A stretch of DNA of 64,000 bases, from positions 1-64,000 of the forward strand of contig JAHHIG010000018.1 of assembly GCA_019358895.1 (NCBI GenBank). The letters are read 5' to 3'. The notes beneath the pieces were generated by a model that was given only the letters and a program-made list of their open reading frames with translations, was not told where the DNA came from and ran no database searches. Shown here piece by piece: positions 63,878 to 64,000 of this stretch. The first letter of the stretch is position 1. Every line of letters begins with the position of its first letter. Source of the stretch: Tildeniella nuda ZEHNDER 1965/U140 (GTDB lineage: Bacteria > Cyanobacteriota > Cyanobacteriia > Leptolyngbyales > Leptolyngbyaceae). The position numbers and the translations under genes are program-made.

Positions 63878-64000
63878 ATGAGTGGCAATGAATCGCGCTT
63901 TGCAGCCATTTGTCAGATTACCGATCGAGAGGTGTTGCCGCCCAAAACGCCCAATCGCCTGGAAGAGCTGTGGGCAACCGACGTGTTCACCTTAAGCAAA
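63878..64000 (+). CDS. glnN: Probable glutamine synthetase type III, N-terminal fragment
   Basis: The window ends after 41 codons: MSGNESRFAAICQITDRE, then LPPKTPNRLEELWATDVFTL. The last part matches the N-terminus of cyanobacterial GlnN as I remember it. GlnN makes glutamine from glutamate and ammonium, often under nitrogen stress. AGGA lies 10 bp upstream of the ATG. No catalytic residue is in view, so the call depends on the downstream sequence. Confidence 0.65.
   Translation, partial: MSGNESRFAAICQITDREVLPPKTPNRLEELWATDVFTLSK

Noticed and set aside
1-64000. tRNA and rRNA genes
   Set aside because: I looked for T-loop GGTTCGAATC-type sequences and found none with matching acceptor stems. 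A covariance-model scan would be decisive.

Overview
The window comes from a cyanobacterium. The signs are very frequent GCGATCGC (HIP1) octamers, plant-type photosynthesis genes (chlG, gun4, petP, a thioredoxin reductase-thioredoxin fusion, a DUF1995 protein), a DnaE-type split intein, and intergenic arrays of heptanucleotide short tandem repeats (STRR). I cannot name the species. I found no rRNA, tRNA, CRISPR array or complete insertion sequence. Small non-autonomous elements with inverted ends and purine-rich minisatellites are common between genes.

Layout. 1-4.2 kb: a TetR-type regulator cut short by a MITE-like repeat, divergent from a delta-9-type fatty acid desaturase, with two copies of a dyad operator between them; then rpe and a subtilisin-family protease. 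4.3-6.5 kb: a NACHT NTPase of the kind used in bacterial innate immunity. 6.7-12.5 kb: dnaE split by an intein. Unlike the usual cyanobacterial case, where the halves are unlinked, both halves lie here in tandem on one strand, 1.84 kb apart. The spacer holds a Uma2 (PD-(D/E)XK-like) nuclease gene, a DUF2283 gene, a short coding relic and an AbrB/PIN toxin-antitoxin pair whose toxin ends 5 bp before the second dnaE half. 12.9-27.3 kb: tamB, a PPP-type phosphatase, DUF1995, a tandem-repeat unknown, DUF2252, DedA, murF, gun4, a heptose-type nucleotidyltransferase and a response regulator.

28-38 kb: icd; an LPS-export operon (lptA-lptB-lptF/G-type permease); DUF309; DUF928; a NarL-type response regulator followed by a CHASE2 histidine kinase whose ATPase domain is frameshifted by an exact 10-bp tandem duplication; a pilin; and a complete 148-bp MITE with an 8-bp target duplication. 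38.3-48.9 kb: a large methyltransferase-TPR-OGT-methyltransferase fusion, NTRC, a receiver-GAF protein, hisF, petP, an ArsA-like ATPase with an arginine in its P-loop, and chlG. 49-58 kb: a class A PBP with Pho-box-like repeats upstream, a urea carboxylase without its usual partner, a DUF2442 protein, a tRNA dihydrouridine synthase and a flavin disulfide reductase.

58.6-62.3 kb: a probable iron-uptake operon on the minus strand. It encodes a Tat-exported multicopper oxidase, a lipoprotein joining a helix-hairpin-helix segment to an EfeO/imelysin-like segment, and an FTR1 permease, with a Fur-box-like site upstream. The window closes with a PPK2-type polyphosphate kinase that has a lysine-rich tail and the start of a probable type III glutamine synthetase.

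The most interesting region is the fractured dnaE locus. Its layout matches the fractured-gene arrangement reported for some phage and metagenomic split inteins, in which a free-standing endonuclease gene lies between the two gene halves.
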